This document shows positions 31,701 to 43,534 of a DNA stretch of 64,000 nt, piece after piece. The position numbers and the translations under genes are program-made. Every line of letters starts with the position of its first letter. The stretch's first letter is position 1. Origin of the DNA: Pictodentalium vernedei (taxonomy: Eukaryota > Mollusca > Scaphopoda > Dentaliida > Dentaliidae); the NCBI GenBank assembly GCA_031216915.1, contig CM062296.1, forward strand, positions 454,894,287-454,958,286, written 5' to 3'. The notes below the pieces were generated by a model. The model searched no databases and was not told where the DNA came from. It saw nothing but the letters and a program-made list of their open reading frames with translations.

Positions 31701-34029
31701 GTGTGCTAAGATGTTCCGACGACCTGGAAAATGACGGACCGAGAGAAGAATCTGATGTTCTAGTACAAACAGAATTCTTTCCATTAGATTAAGCAACGGA
31801 ATGGAATGAGTGCCACCTTGGTTCCGAATATACGCAACTACTGTCGAATTGTCGGACAGAATTTGCACGTGTGCACTCTAAATAACGTCTATCCAATGAC
31901 GTAGAGCAAGCCAAATCGACATCATCTCTTTGATGTTGATGTGCTTGCTTAAAAACTGCGGATCCCAAAGACCCTGGCACTTCAAATCCGATGAGATTAG
32001 TGCCCCAACCTGTTTGTCTGGCATCCGTCATAATCGTAAAACTCGGATCTGGCAATTGCAGTGGAACTCCCTGAGTTAACCACTGCATGTCTGCCCAAGT
32101 CTGAATCTCTTGTTTCACTTGGCTTGACAAGAGGATGTCTGTCTTGAGTGAATGAATCTTCACTCTCCTATTCTGAGTCAGATATACCTGGAGAGTGCGT
32201 AGCCGCCTCATTGGAATGAGATCCGCGGCAGCTCCGCTCAGACCTATTAGTCTCATGAATTCTCTCGCTGTAACTTTGTCTGAGTGAAGACAATAGCGAG
32301 CGTAACAACTGACTAATTTTGCTCTGGTTAACGGCAGATGAACGAGATTGTTGTGGGTCTCAAAGCTCATCCCCAGGTGGGTGAATGACTTGGATGGCAC
32401 CAGATCCAACTTCTCTTCGTTTACTGTGAAACCGAGACGACGGAGCAATAGGAGCAGATTCTGCATATCGTTCTGAAGCATTAACTCGTTGCCGTACCTC
32501 TGAAGAATATCGTCCAGGTAAGCCAACGTTACCGCAGACGAATGAGCTCGGAAATAAGTCATTACAGAGTTCATTACTCGAGTGAAAGCCCAGGGCGATA
32601 GATTCAGACCAAAGCACATCGCTCGGAACTGATAAATAACACCTAGGACAGCGAAGCGAAGATACTTTCTGAACGCCGGATGTACCATGACGTGAAAGTA
32701 TGCATCCTTGAGGTCTATGCTTGCAGCATAGTCGTTCACTCAAATGCTCGCTCTGACCGATCGAATGGTCTCCATATAAAACTTTGGAGCCACGATCACC
32801 TTGTTTATCCAGCTTAAATCGATCACTGGACGGAACGAGCCGTCTGGTTTCGGAACCAGAAAGAGATGGCTGTAGAAATCTGGAGATTCCTGGTTTTCTA
32901 CGACCTCTATCGCGTTCTTCTTTAAAAGAGACTCGACTTCTGATAGAAGTGCCGTTCTTTTCTGAAAATTTGACGGAAGCTGAGTTCACCTTGGACTTCG
33001 AGTTAACGGAGGTTTGCCTTTGAAGGACAGTTTTGGTCCTTCCAAAATAACCCCTCGAACACAAGGGTCCTCCGTAATTGATTCCCAGTTGTTTGAGAAA
33101 CTTGACAGTCTTCCGCCCACCGGAACGCGACAGAGGTCTAAACCATCACCTCCTAGATCTGCGAGGCTTGCGGGAGGAGAAACTATGTCCTCCGTTATTT
33201 CGGCCAGCATTACGGCCCCTACTCGAGTCGCTACTCTGACGGTCTCTAGAGTAAGACCTAGAGGACGCATCGGAACCTCTATAGGAATGAGCTCGGAAAT
33301 AAGTCATTACCGAGTTCATTACTCGAGAGAAAACCCAGGGCGCTAGATTCAGACCAAAGCACATCGCTCGGAACTGATAAACAACACCTAGGACAGCGAA
33401 GCGAAGATACTTTCTGAACGCCGGATGTACCATGACGTGAAAGTACGCATCCTTGAGGTCTATGCTCGCAGCATAGTCGTTCACTCGAATGCTTGCTCTG
33501 ACCGATCGAATGGTCTCCATATAAAACTTTGGAGCCACGATCAGCTTGTTTATCCAGCTTAAATCGATCACTGGACGGAACGAGCCGTCTGGTTTCGGAA
33601 CCAGAAAGAGATGGCTGTAGAAACCTGGAGATTCCTGGTTTTCTACGACCTCTATCGCATTCTTCTTTAAAAGAGACTCGACTTCTGATAGAAGTGCCGT
33701 TCTTTTCTGAAAATTTGACTGAAGCTGAGTTCATCTTGGACTTCGAGTTAATGGAGGTTTGCTTTTGAAGGACAGTTTTGGTCCTTCCGAAATAACCCCT
33801 CAAACCCAAGGGTCCTCCGTAATTGATTCCCAGTTGCTTGAGAAACTCGACAGTCTTCCGCCCACCGGAATGCGACAGAGGTCTAAACCATCACCTCCTA
33901 GATCTGCGAGGCTTGCAGGAGGAGAAACTATGTCCTCCATTTTTTCGGCCAGCATAACGGCCCCTACTCGAGTCGCTACTCTGACGGTCTCTAGAGTAAG
34001 ACCTAGAGGACGCATAGGAACCTCTATAG
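31500..34029 (-). pseudogene. RT/RNase H pseudogene of DIRS copy C with internal tandem duplication
   Basis: RNase H pieces (FTIMTDARQTGWG, ILSDNSTVVAYIRNQ, SVRHFPGRRNILAHSLS) lie at 31.7-32.1 kb. The RT core (NDYAASIDLKDAYFHV, FGLNLSPWAFTRVM, LAYLDDILQRYGNEL) lies at 32.4-32.74 kb. In RNase H the first acidic box reads TDAR and the last LAHSLS, so the final Asp is lost. 32540-33284 and 33285-34029 are near-identical copies, so the pre-RT segment and RT block A occur twice. Confidence 0.85.
32540..34029. repeat. 745-bp tandem duplication inside DIRS copy C
   Basis: GAATGAGCTCGGAAATAAGT starts at 32540 and again at 33285. ACCTCTATAGGAA closes both units (33281 and 34026 offsets match a 745-base period). 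The units differ by scattered substitutions, so the duplication is not an assembly repeat of a single read. Confidence 0.85.
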
Positions 34030-35951
34030 GAACTTCCCTTGGACGAACTCGTCCCAGAAGTGCCTGGCCTACTCTTCTCTGCTGGTTCCGACTTCTTGGA
34101 AGCAGATTTAAATAGCTGAGAGTCAGAAGCTTTCTTAGTTAATTTATCATATATTGCAGAAAGCTTGCCGCTGAAGAGAAACTCTCCAGAGACCGGAGCG
34201 ACTCTAAGAGAGTTTTTCACCTTACTGTCCACGCGTGTGAAAGGAGCTAGGGCCGCGTCACGTCTAGCTAACTCCAGATTCGCCACTGAAAGGGCAGAGT
34301 TATACGTGGAAAAAGCTATGGCCCTGAACAGAACTCTTAAGGACGTCTGTACATCTTGAAATTCTGGTCCTTCAAAGCGTAATGACAACGCTCTAGTAAG
34401 GTGATCTGCATATGAAAGAGCGTCTAAACTAGCTCTGTTAGACGAGATTGTCGTTTCCATCGTTGATGAAGGAAGTGACATAGACGACATGGATATTTCA
34501 AGGTCTTCAGCCTGGTCGTCTAAATGCAGAGGAACTCTCTGGATGCCCTGGCCTGCCGTATCAAATTTATTCCTTTGATTGATGAAAGGCAGTTATAAAG
34601 CAGATACCGGTAGGAAGGCTGACCTGCCCGTCTTGTTGGCAAGTTTGTAAATAGCGTCATCTAATAATTCAAATATCCGAGAGACATTCCTGGACAGCGA
34701 CGGAAATTCCGGGACAATGTCCCTAAACCGATTAAAAAAGTCGGTGTCCAGTGGCGCTATCACCCTCCTATCCGGCTGCGCATCATTTTGGTTCGGCGGA
34801 ACAACTTCTGGAAGGTAATGCCGGATGAACTCTACGGCTATTTTATGTTGTTCCGAAAGGGAAATATCTAACTCATCGGAATCCCTTTCGCCATCCTGCC
34901 GGACCTCTTGCAATTCTCGGTCGTCCGCACCTGATCCCGCGGCAGAACATACCGACCCAGTTTCATCTGAAACTTCATGTTCCGACAGAGGCTCTGCCGG
35001 TTGCTGGAATGCTGCGATGATCTTTGCTATCTGTGATAGCATGTCTGTTACGGAGGCCTGGGGAGCCTGGTCTTACTGGATTTAGCCGCCGGAAGCTCCC
35101 TGGACGTTGCATCCTGCATACATCTTTTATGCGAATGTCCGGATGTAGAAGGCCGCGTATCCCTGGCTACCGGATGGCGTGACCTGGTCGCTGTGGAATC
35201 CCTGGTCGGCGAGGCTGACTGTATATCACTGGTCACGTAGCCAAGGTGCAGTCGCGTGTGCTGCTGTGAGGATGAGGAAGCCTTATAGGTAGCCTCGCCG
35301 GACTGCCTATATACCGGAGCATCCCAAGCGGCGGACGTATGCTCCGACTGCATAACGCTACGAACTACAACATCTGGTCCCAGATGTAGTGTATGAGAGA
35401 GGGACCCCTCTCGCTTGCAGCTCATGTAGAGCTGGACAAGCTAAAAACCGGACTATCAGGCTTCCTCCGATCCATCCTCCTTTCCGTCATCACTGGGTGT
35501 GCAGGTGGAAGTTTTACAGTGCTCGCAACACCCTACTCTCTCTCCTGGACCGCAACGGACGAACCCGGGTGCTGACCCATTCAGTGAATGGACGTGACAC
35601 CGGGCGAGCTAGCGGACGTCAACACCTTCGAACTCCTTTCGGGTAATTGACGGGTCTCCATGAGCACTTTTGCCGCTAGCTCTTCGCTTGTTTGTGACGA
35701 CAGAGGCACACTTCTGGACAACATCACGGAAATATCACACTGTTCTTGTTCCTCTGAAAAAGAGAGTGAAAGACCAGCATGGCCCTCTCTCCAGTAACAA
35801 CATACCGTGACACACGTTTCCAACGTTTGTCATCCCAATTGAAACACACAGAACAAAGATCAGTGCGAGTACACTGAGTACAATTAATACAGAGATCATG
35901 AGAATCAGAGGAAGATTTCCTCCTATTACAATTTGAACAATAATCATTCAT
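33891..35951 (-). pseudogene. Gag pseudogene of DIRS copy C
   Basis: Begins MNDYCSNCNRRKSSSDSHDL at 35951, the same start as copies B and D. It keeps the cysteine cluster (C-x2-C, C-x2-C-x2-C, C-x2-C) and FNWDDKRWKRVSRYV. Later blocks are EQHKIAVEFIRHYLPEVVP, SYADHLTRALSLRFEGPEFQ and ANLELARRDAALAP, with the Arg-rich C-terminus KPRRSRR at 33891. Frame changes near 34600, 35050, 35430 and 35760 break it into four pieces. Confidence 0.85.
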
Positions 35952-37027
35952 TGTGAAAAAAGGTAAACAATCATAGTACTCGCACTAATCCTTGAAAATA
36001 AAGATACATAATAAAACAATCAATTATAATCATTACGAAATAATGATTCGAAAAGAAAACATTTTTTCAGAAGAGCCCAAGTTCCCAATGGGAACCCTGA
36101 GCCCAATGGATCCCCAAAAAGCCTAAGTGTGGACAAAAATTTAAATTCATTTTGAAAAAATTAATGTAACACTTACGGACAATATTAATGTATCTTGCTA
36201 TGAAATAAGTGATGCAGAAGACAAGTAATCACTATCAGCAGTAACTGTTGTCAATCTTAGCAAAAGTGTCAACAAACCGGAAACATGACTCCAGGCACTG
36301 AAAAAACCTGGCCCGAAATCAGTTACCAACTTAAAACACTATCTGATGCAAAACAGAGGCTTCCAGAGAAGAAACTGTAGAACATCAGATGGTAGATGCA
36401 GACCAAAACTCCTAAACACCCCTAGGGTGAGGACGTAAACATGGGGAAAAAACAGAAAAAATTCTGTTACCAAGCCAAAACTCCCAAGAAATTTTAGTAA
36501 TAAACATTACAAAATATAAGCCAAAACATGGGAGAATAGCTAGGGGGGAATAAGGAAGGTGGAGAGGAAACACTGATCAAACAATGGTACATTCATAGCA
36601 AGAATGACAACAGGGCCATGCCTTGAAAATAGGCAACGTGAAATAATTTCGTAAAATAATTATAAGTTACAGCCCTGAACATTTTCTTGCACTATTTTTT
36701 CCTCTCCTCCTTATATTTCCTTTTTATTTCCACCATTTCTTTCGTCAAAATGTTTCTGGCATCATGAAAACTGAGATTTGGAAGCACAAATAACAGTCAA
36801 GTGTAACAGTTTAGAGGGCCAAACAAAGAATGATAATTGGCACCAATTTCGAGACCTCCTTGACACTGCACATGTGCAGAGGAGTAAATGTATGGAGGAC
36901 CATAAAGGACATGTAATTTTCGGTTTTTGATGCAAATTTTGGGGATTGGGGGACAAAATTTGTGTTTGGCCCTGAATTAAAGAGTTTAGCACCAGCTAAG
37001 TCTGGGTCATTGGAACAGTATAAAAAT

Positions 37028-37100
37028 ATATGATTGGTTCAAGGTGGGGGGAAGAGCATTGTCTTTTGGATTCATTTTGGGGAGCACTAGCGAAGCGAGA
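37028..37100. other. Short unassigned stretch
   Basis: Sequence between the DIRS copy C tip and the 5S-like SINE head. No signal seen beyond GCGAAGCGAG, which may belong to the SINE. Confidence 0.4.
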
Positions 37101-37557
37101 CCTGTTCTCGTTATATCACCAAAGTTGAGCAATGCTGAGCCCAGTTAATCCTTGGATGGGTGACCACTCTGTGATTGATTTGGGTGCTTTCCGAAGTAGT
37201 GGCTGGTGTGCGATCAGTGAAGTTTGAGTGTGTGATTCTGCGATATTGAATCACTTCAGCTGTGAATGTTGGGAATGTTTTTGTGTGCAGTCTAGATATG
37301 TGTAGATAATTTTTGCTATTCATTGACAATACTGCACAATCTACACCATACCTAGGTGTAAAATAGAGACCTATTGAAGCGCTTGCCTTGTGTGCCCATT
37401 TGTGGAGTACTGGCAGTATGCTCCATTGAGTTGAGCTGAGAATGTCATAGAATGAACAAAGGGTGTGTACGCCTGTGACACAGGGAAATAATGTAAGTCA
37501 TAGAGCACTGTGGTGGATTCTAGGCATTAACATTGCATTATTATTATTATTTATAGA
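37101..37557 (+). mobile_element. 5S-rRNA-headed SINE (SINE3-like), LINE-type tail
   Basis: The head resembles 5S rRNA: CTGTTCTCG..ATCACC, AAGTTGAGCAATGCTGAGCC, AGTTAATCCTTGGATGGGTG, ACCACTCTG, then GGGTGCTTTCCG. This covers the internal pol III promoter (A box, intermediate element, C box). The body is unassigned. The tail GCACTGTGGTGGATTCTAGG then (ATT)n matches the 3' end of the minus-strand LINE at 2387-2430, consistent with borrowing that LINE's machinery. The tail is followed by the 959-bp TIR element. Confidence 0.8.
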
Positions 37558-37563
37558 AACAAT

Positions 37564-38522
37564 CAGGGTTCACAATCAGGGTTCATATCCCAAATTTAGT
37601 TTGAAATTCGAGGACTTTTCCATTGACTTTCAGGGACCTGAAACACAAATTTCCTGGACCTAGATTTGTAACTGTAAGGCTCAATAAATTTAGTACATGT
37701 ATGTCTTTTTTGCAATTGAAAGGTAAGTGATATGGACGGTTATTAGCTATTGGGTTCATTTTGACCAACAAGTGGAGTCTTTTGACTAAAATTGGGGACA
37801 TTTTGGCCAACCACTCAAGGGACCATTTTGTTTTGGGGCCCATTTTGACCAGGACCCAGGGTATTCAGTGTCTGAATATTTTCCAATGTTAAGCAAGTGG
37901 TTGTGTTCAAGTTGACAATTAGTGTTCTGATGAAGCAAAACAAAGCAGAAACACTGTCACTGGTAACAGACTTCGCTTGAATTGTTGTTAAATTGCCAAT
38001 GATCAACACACACTGATCATGATGATCGAGTGAAGAAGGAAGTTGACAAGCTGATGTCTGTTGACCATTCTTATATTTATAAAAAGTTTGTGGCCTTAAT
38101 TGAAACTTATGAGTGCAGATTCCCCCACACTTGTAATTCCAATATCGAAGGGCTTGACACAATTTGCTTGCTGACGATCTTTTGAGTCACATTCAAGCCA
38201 CTCAAAACTCTTTGCCTCCAGACACTTTCTTCTTAAAAGAGACATTTACCTAGCATTTTGTATATTCTATTTGTGTAAAACAATAACTGGAAACTTAATT
38301 GCATGGTACTGAGAAAATCTAGGACTATCAATAGAAATAAGAAACCAGAAATAACAAAGCAGACAAGTGGCTTTGGAGTGGAGCATCAAATTTTGACTGG
38401 TTTTCCAGACCATTCAGGGACAGACCTCATAAAACGTGTTTTACCAGAAATTTCCTGGTCTGGAATTTCAAAAAGCCAAATTCCTGAACTTTCAAGATTC
38501 CAAAATCTGCATGCTCACCCTG
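37564..38522. mobile_element. 959-bp non-autonomous TIR transposon, 6-bp target duplication
   Basis: Ends CAGGGTTCA... and ...TGCTCACCCTG, with AACAAT on both sides (37558-37563, 38523-38528). Subterminal regions are loosely inverted (TTTGAAATTCGAGGA on the left, GGAATTTCAAAAAG on the right; AAATTTCCTGG on both). No transposase frame is convincing; the ORFs at 37583-37843 and 37815-38162 look random. It is probably hAT-related by terminal CAGGG and target size. Confidence 0.75.
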
Positions 38523-38528
38523 AACAAT

Positions 38529-38796
38529 TGACCCTACCCTCCAAAGATGGCAGCATGTGAGACACTTTTATACATGTGACCAATGGACATTCCAGCTATC
38601 TAGTTGTATAGAGATCAAAGGGTAAATCACATAATGAACTGAGATTCATGGAAAAATGGTATCACCCAAGAAACAACTATCAATATTGTGTTCAATGAGG
38701 AACACTTCAGCTGTTGTGTGAACAATCGGCAGAAACTAAAACCAGTACACAGTACCATCGTAATGTTGCATTCATGTAAATCTGAAGAAGAAAAAA
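38529..38796. other. Unassigned unique-looking sequence
   Basis: Between the TIR element and P3. I looked for an exon of the IAP-like gene (a RING motif on the minus strand) and found none. Confidence 0.4.
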
Positions 38797-39431
38797 ACAA
38801 GAGGCCCCACGTGGCCTTAATCGCTCACCTGACAAAGTGACTCTAAGAAGTATTTTAGGTCACCTTCACCATGTCATGCCTCATCAACATTAACTGGTTG
38901 AGTGATAGATTTTGTTTGAAGTTCAACATTTGTTACCTAAAATTAGTTTTAGGCCAATCTCCAATGATTTTTAATAAAGCAAATTTATCTCTGCAGACAA
39001 ACTGGTTTAGCATGAAGCACAAACAAGGAATGTGAAGAGATAGCCTTGGACATCTCTCCCCAACTGTGGATATCTTCCATGTGCTACATGTATATATTTG
39101 CATGCAAGAAAACAAAAATTTTCACAAATTTTCCAAAATATTAGTTTTTTTTATCATCATTGGAACAAGCTCAAACAGCTTATTCCAATAGGGGTATGGG
39201 ATGATCAGGTATATTTTTGAGACAGAAATGTGAATATATAAATAATGGTGTTTTTTTGTGAATGATGCTGGAGAATTTTGCGTAAAGATATGGTAAATGG
39301 TTTGTTCTAGATACAGAATGATGCAAAAGTATTTAAATTTGATTAGGCAAGTTGTTCCTATAATGCATTTAAAAATTGAAGTAACTGTTTTTTTGCTGAC
39401 AAACTTTTAGATGTGTGTGTCTGTGTTTGTG

Positions 39432-39479
<48 letters not shown>

Positions 39480-42400
39480 GGGTAAGAGTGTTCTTGCAAA
39501 CAAAATTCCTGAATAAATGGAAAATTTTATTTTTTGTGTGAAAGACATAGTGCGTGAATGTTGATTGGAACAAGCTTAGAGAGCTCATTTTAATGTGAAG
39601 TCATAAAGCTGTGTTTTACGTACGAAATTCTGGAATAACTAAAAAAATTGCTTTTTTGACTCAAAAAGCATGGTGTGCGACCTCTCATTGGAATGAGCTC
39701 AAAAAGCTCATTCCAATGGGGTATTTACAAGCGATAAGTACATGTATGTTTAAGAGACAAAAATTAAAATTTGAATAGCGATTTTTGCGAAGAATGCTGA
39801 CAAGTTTTGGCAGTTATGCTGGTAAAAAGGTAAGATATGCAAAGTGGTTGTTTTTAGAGGCGACATTTAATTAAGGGGAATTAACCCTTGATTACTGAGG
39901 TAACTTCTAAAAGTACTGAAATTTCATGAAGCAATGTGAATAACAGACAACAGTTGCCTAAAAATTTCATGAATAACTAAAATTTTTATTCCTTTGTCTC
40001 GAAAACATGGCATATGACCTTTGTTGGAATGAGCTGAATGCGTGTGTTCCAATGAGGGGGTCATAAAATTTGAACGGAGATTTGTGTGAATAATGCATTA
40101 GTACTGCTAGATTTGGGTAAACGGTTCACCCTGGATACCACCCCTTCTATAGTAGATCTTTTCTGCAAATTTTGTCTAAGATTCTATCAACTTTACAAAT
40201 AAATACGTTCATGAATCACAATCAGATCCACCCCACAATGTTGCATACCAAATATCAAAAGATTCTGCCTGCTGGATCTGGAGAAGAAGATTTTTTAAGA
40301 AATATGCCTGAAATGCACTAAGTTAAAATTTGGGCTCCTATACGGAGCTCAAATATAAACCCAGGGGGCTGATTTGAACAAACTTGAATCAGATCCACCC
40401 CACAATGTTGCTTACCAAATATGAAAAGATTCTGAAGCTGGATCTGGAGAAGAAGATTTTTTAAGAAGTTTGCCTGAAATGCACTAAGTTCGAATTCGAG
40501 CTTCTATAGTGAGCCCAAATATGAAACTAGGAAGCCGATTTGAACAAACTTGAATCAGATCCACCCCACAATGTTGCATACCAAATATCAAAAGATTCTG
40601 CCTGCTGGATCTGGAGAAGAAGATTTTTTAATAAATTTGCCCGAAATGCACTAAGTGCGAATTCGGGCTTCTATATTAAGCCCAAATATGAATCCAGGGG
40701 GCCGATTTGAACAAACTTGAATCAGATCCACCCCGCAATGTCGCATACCAAATATCAAAAGATTCTGCCTGCTGGATCTGGAGAAGAAGATTTTTGAAGA
40801 AATTTGCCCAAAATGCACTAAGTTTGAATTCGAGCTTCTATAGTGAGCCCAAATATGAATCCAGGGGGCCGATTTGAACAAACTTGAATCAGATCCACCC
40901 CGCAATGTTGCATACCAAATATCAAAAGATTCTGCCTGCTGGATCTGGAGAAGATGATTTTTTAAGAAATTTGCCTGAAATGCACTAAGTTCGAATTCGA
41001 GCTTCTATAGTGAGCCCAAATATGAATCTAGGAAGCCGATTTGAACAAACTTGAATCAGATCCACCCCACAATGTTGCATACCAAATATCAAAAGATTCT
41101 GCCTGCTGGATCTGGAGAAGAAGATTTTTTAATAAATTTGCCCGAAATGCACTAAGTCCGAATTCGGGCTTATATATTAAGCCCAAATATGAATCCAGGT
41201 CGCCGATTTGAACAAACTTGAATCAGATCCACCCCGCAATGTTGCATACCAAATATCAAAAGATTCTGCCTGCTGGATCTGGAGAAGAAGATTTTTTAAG
41301 AAATTTGCCCGAAATGCACTAAGTTCAAATTCGAGCTTCTATAGTGAGCCCAAATATGAATCTAGAAAGCCGATTTGAACAAACTTGAATCAGATCCACC
41401 CCACAATGTTGCAAACCAAATATCAAAAGATTCTGCCTGCTGGATCTGGAGAAGAAGATTTTTTAAGAAATTTGCCTGAAATGCACTAAGTTCGAAATCG
41501 GGCTCCTATACTGAGCCCAAATATGAACCCAGGGGGCCGATTTGAACAAACTTGAATCAGATCCACCCTACAATGTTGCATACCAAATATCAAAAGATTC
41601 TGCCTGCTGGATCTGGAGAAGAAGATTTTTTAAGAAATTTGCCTGAAATGCACTAAGTTCGAAATCGGGCTCCTATACTGAGCCCAAATATTAACCCAGG
41701 GGGCCGATTTGAACAATCTTGAATCAGATCCACCCCACAATGTTGCTTACCAAATATCAAAAGATTCTGCCTGCTGGATCTGGAGAAGAAGATTTTTTAA
41801 GAAATTTGCCTGAAATGCACTAAGTTCGAATTCGGGCTTCTATAGTAAGCCCAAATAGGTATCCAGGGGGCCGATTTGAACAAACTTGAATCAGATCTAC
41901 CCCGCAACATTGCATACCAAATATCAAAAGATTCTGCCTGCTGGATCTGGAGAAGAAGATTTTTGAAGAAATTTGCCTGAAATGCACTAAATTCGAATTC
42001 AAGCTCCTATAGTGAGCCCAAATATGAATCTAGGGAGCCGATTTGAACAAACTTGAATCAGATCCACCCTACAATGTTGCATACCAAATATCAAAAGATT
42101 CTGCCTGCTGGATCTGGAGAAGAAGATTTTCAAAGAAATTTGCCTGAAATGCAGTAAGTTCAAATTTGGGCTCCTATACTGAGCCCAAATATAAACCCAG
42201 GGGGCCGATTTGAACAAACTTGAATCAGATCCACCCCACAATGTTGCATACCAAATATCAAAAGATTCTGCCTGCTGGATCTGGAGAAGAAGATTTTTTA
42301 AGAAATTTGCCTGAAATGCACTAAGTTCGAAATCAGGCTCCTATACTGAGCCCAAATATGAACCCAGGGGGCCGATTTGAACAAACTTGAATCAGATCCA

Positions 42401-43197
42401 CCCTACAATGTTGCATACCAAATATCAAAAGATTCTGCCTGCTGGATCTGGAGAAGATTTTTTAATGTTTTTCCCATTGCCTACAGTGTTAAAAAGTGCT
42501 GACTCAGCACTTTTTCAAAGTCCCGAAACTGTACCCTATGATAAAACCGATGGCAATTTTTTTTTACCAATCCTTTCTGTTGGTCCTAAGGAAGCTGCAC
42601 ACCAAATAAAAATTCTCAGTGCCGTGCAGTTTTGGAGATATGGGCGTTTTAAATTTTTTCTATTTTTAGCTCCTGCGGTTCCCACGGGGCTGCGGGAAAA
42701 TTTTTTTTTGCATAAATCAAGTACTCATGACCCAATAAGCCCTCACATAAAATTTGGTTCAAATCAGCCTCTCGGTTTGGAAAATAGAAATTTTGGGCGG
42801 GGCAAAAAATTTTGCCCCTCTCATAACAACGCCAAGTATAGCCCCACAAACTTCTCTTGAACAAATCTGAGTCTACACCTCAAAAGGAAGCTGCACACCA
42901 AATATCAAGTCTCTGCTACTGCTGGTTCATGAGAAGAAGATTTACAAAGATTTTGGTGCCCCTTGGGGGCGTGGCACCACCCAGGAGGAGGGGCACCTTC
43001 ATTTGAACAAATCTGAATTGGCATTAGGTAATAAACATTTAGCCAACATTTGAATAAAATTGGGCTAGTGGTTTAGGAGGAGAAGTCGATAATGTAAAGT
43101 TAACGCCGGACGGACGACGACGGACGACGGACGACGGACGACGGACAGAAAGTGATTAGTAAAGCTCCCCTTGAGCTTCGCTCAGGTGAGCTAAAAA
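38797..43197 (+). mobile_element. P3: pearl-like element with 14 repeats of ~168 bp
   Basis: Starts AACAAGAGGCCCCACGTGGC..TCGCTCACCTGA and ends (GGACGAC)n then AAAGCTCCCCTTGAGC-TTC-GCTCAGGTGAGCTAAAAA. The terminal TCACCTGA and TCAGGTGAG are inverted. Modules in order: 5' segment; a 1.2-kb part with four ATTGGAA hairpins and a (GT)n-(G)n microsatellite (39416-39481); 14 tandem units (40219-42462); a 25-base palindrome at 42491-42515; a 3' module; and the GGAC microsatellite. It encodes nothing. The layout matches what I recall of molluscan pearl elements (core repeats of ~160 bp plus a short microsatellite), often grouped with Helentron-like elements. Confidence 0.75.
40219..42462 (+). repeat. 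Fourteen ~168-bp tandem units of P3
   Basis: Each unit begins AATCAGATCCACCCC and includes CAAAAGATTCTGCCTGCTGG, TGCACTAAGTTCGAATTCGG and GCCGATTTGAACAAACTTG. Small minus-strand reading frames across them are repeat translations. Related units occur in P4, P6, P7 and P8 with TCTGACC..CCTAGAGATGTTG in place of AGATCCACCCC. Confidence 0.85.
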
Positions 43198-43253
43198 CAC
43201 TGGAAGCTGCTGATGTGTACAGAGAAAACTATAGACATAAAGAACTTGCTCAC

Positions 43254-43347
43254 AAACATTCAAAAGCCAATAACTCTTGAACACTGTTATTAGTGGGCTC
43301 AGTGTTTTGATCAGCATCCTTAGCTAAATGACTAGAACAGAAACTGT
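43254..43347 (-). CDS. Host gene exon 3 in this window (IAP-like, downstream of UBA)
   Basis: 94-bp candidate exon: acceptor TTGATTTCAG above 43347 and strong donor GTGAGCAAGT below 43254. It enters at phase 1, matching the exit phase of the preceding exon, and exits at phase 2. The reading after the split codon (Asp) is SFCSSHLAKDADQNTEPTNN then SVQELLAFEC. In IAPs a segment of this kind ('..LLEEN..L.EQ..C') leads from UBA to the C-terminal RING. The RING itself is not in the window and would lie beyond position 1 or be lost. Confidence 0.5.
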
Positions 43348-43408
43348 CTGAAATCAACGTATTAAAACAATAGCAAGCAGGATCCTACTAAGAAAAAATC
43401 TTTCCTAC

Positions 43409-43534
43409 CTGATTTCTTTTTCTTTGTTAAACTATCACACTGAATTGTAGAGGTTACAACTCCTGTCTCTGAAGTTGCAGATCCCAAACTAAACACAGCA
43501 TCAACTAACTCTTCTGTAGTTTTGAAGTGTTGTC
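43409..43534 (-). CDS. Host gene exon 2 in this window: second half of IAP-type UBA
   Basis: 126-bp exon with acceptor TCTTTATAG above 43534 and donor CAG|GTAGGA below 43409. The codon split from the previous exon (G|GA, Gly) joins to give LTPGQHFKTTEELVDAVF, matching the end of IAP UBA domains (pattern 'TTGENY.t...LV.a.l'). The rest reads SLGSATSETGVVTSTIQC then DSLTKKKKS, a linker. It exits at phase 1. Together with 60931-61062 it completes a UBA fold, which in IAP proteins binds ubiquitin chains. The 17.4-kb intron upstream is entirely repeats. Confidence 0.65.

Larger units (their letters stand above)
29244..37027 (-). mobile_element. DIRS retrotransposon copy C, full length but inactive
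   Basis: 7,784 bp with the same plan as copy B: 54-base 3' arm (29244-29297), ITRs (29282-29450 and 36827-37015; the left one lacks about 20 bp), ICR (29526-29613), poly(G) tract at about 30100-30115, and remnants of recombinase, RT/RNase H and gag. All frames are interrupted, and a 745-bp segment over pre-RT/RT is tandemly duplicated. It lies directly against the tip of an older DIRS end on its 3' side. Confidence 0.9.

Noticed and set aside
37101..37220. Functional 5S rRNA gene
   Set aside because: Only the promoter half resembles 5S rRNA. It is diverged and continues into a SINE body with a LINE-type tail.
38529..38796. RING exon of the IAP-like gene
   Set aside because: I looked for C-x2-C / C-x-H / CPxC patterns on the minus strand here and in the other non-repeat gaps below 43254 and saw none.
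40219..42462. CRISPR-like array of regular repeats
   Set aside because: The units are ~168 bp and contiguous without spacers, in eukaryotic DNA. They are element core repeats.
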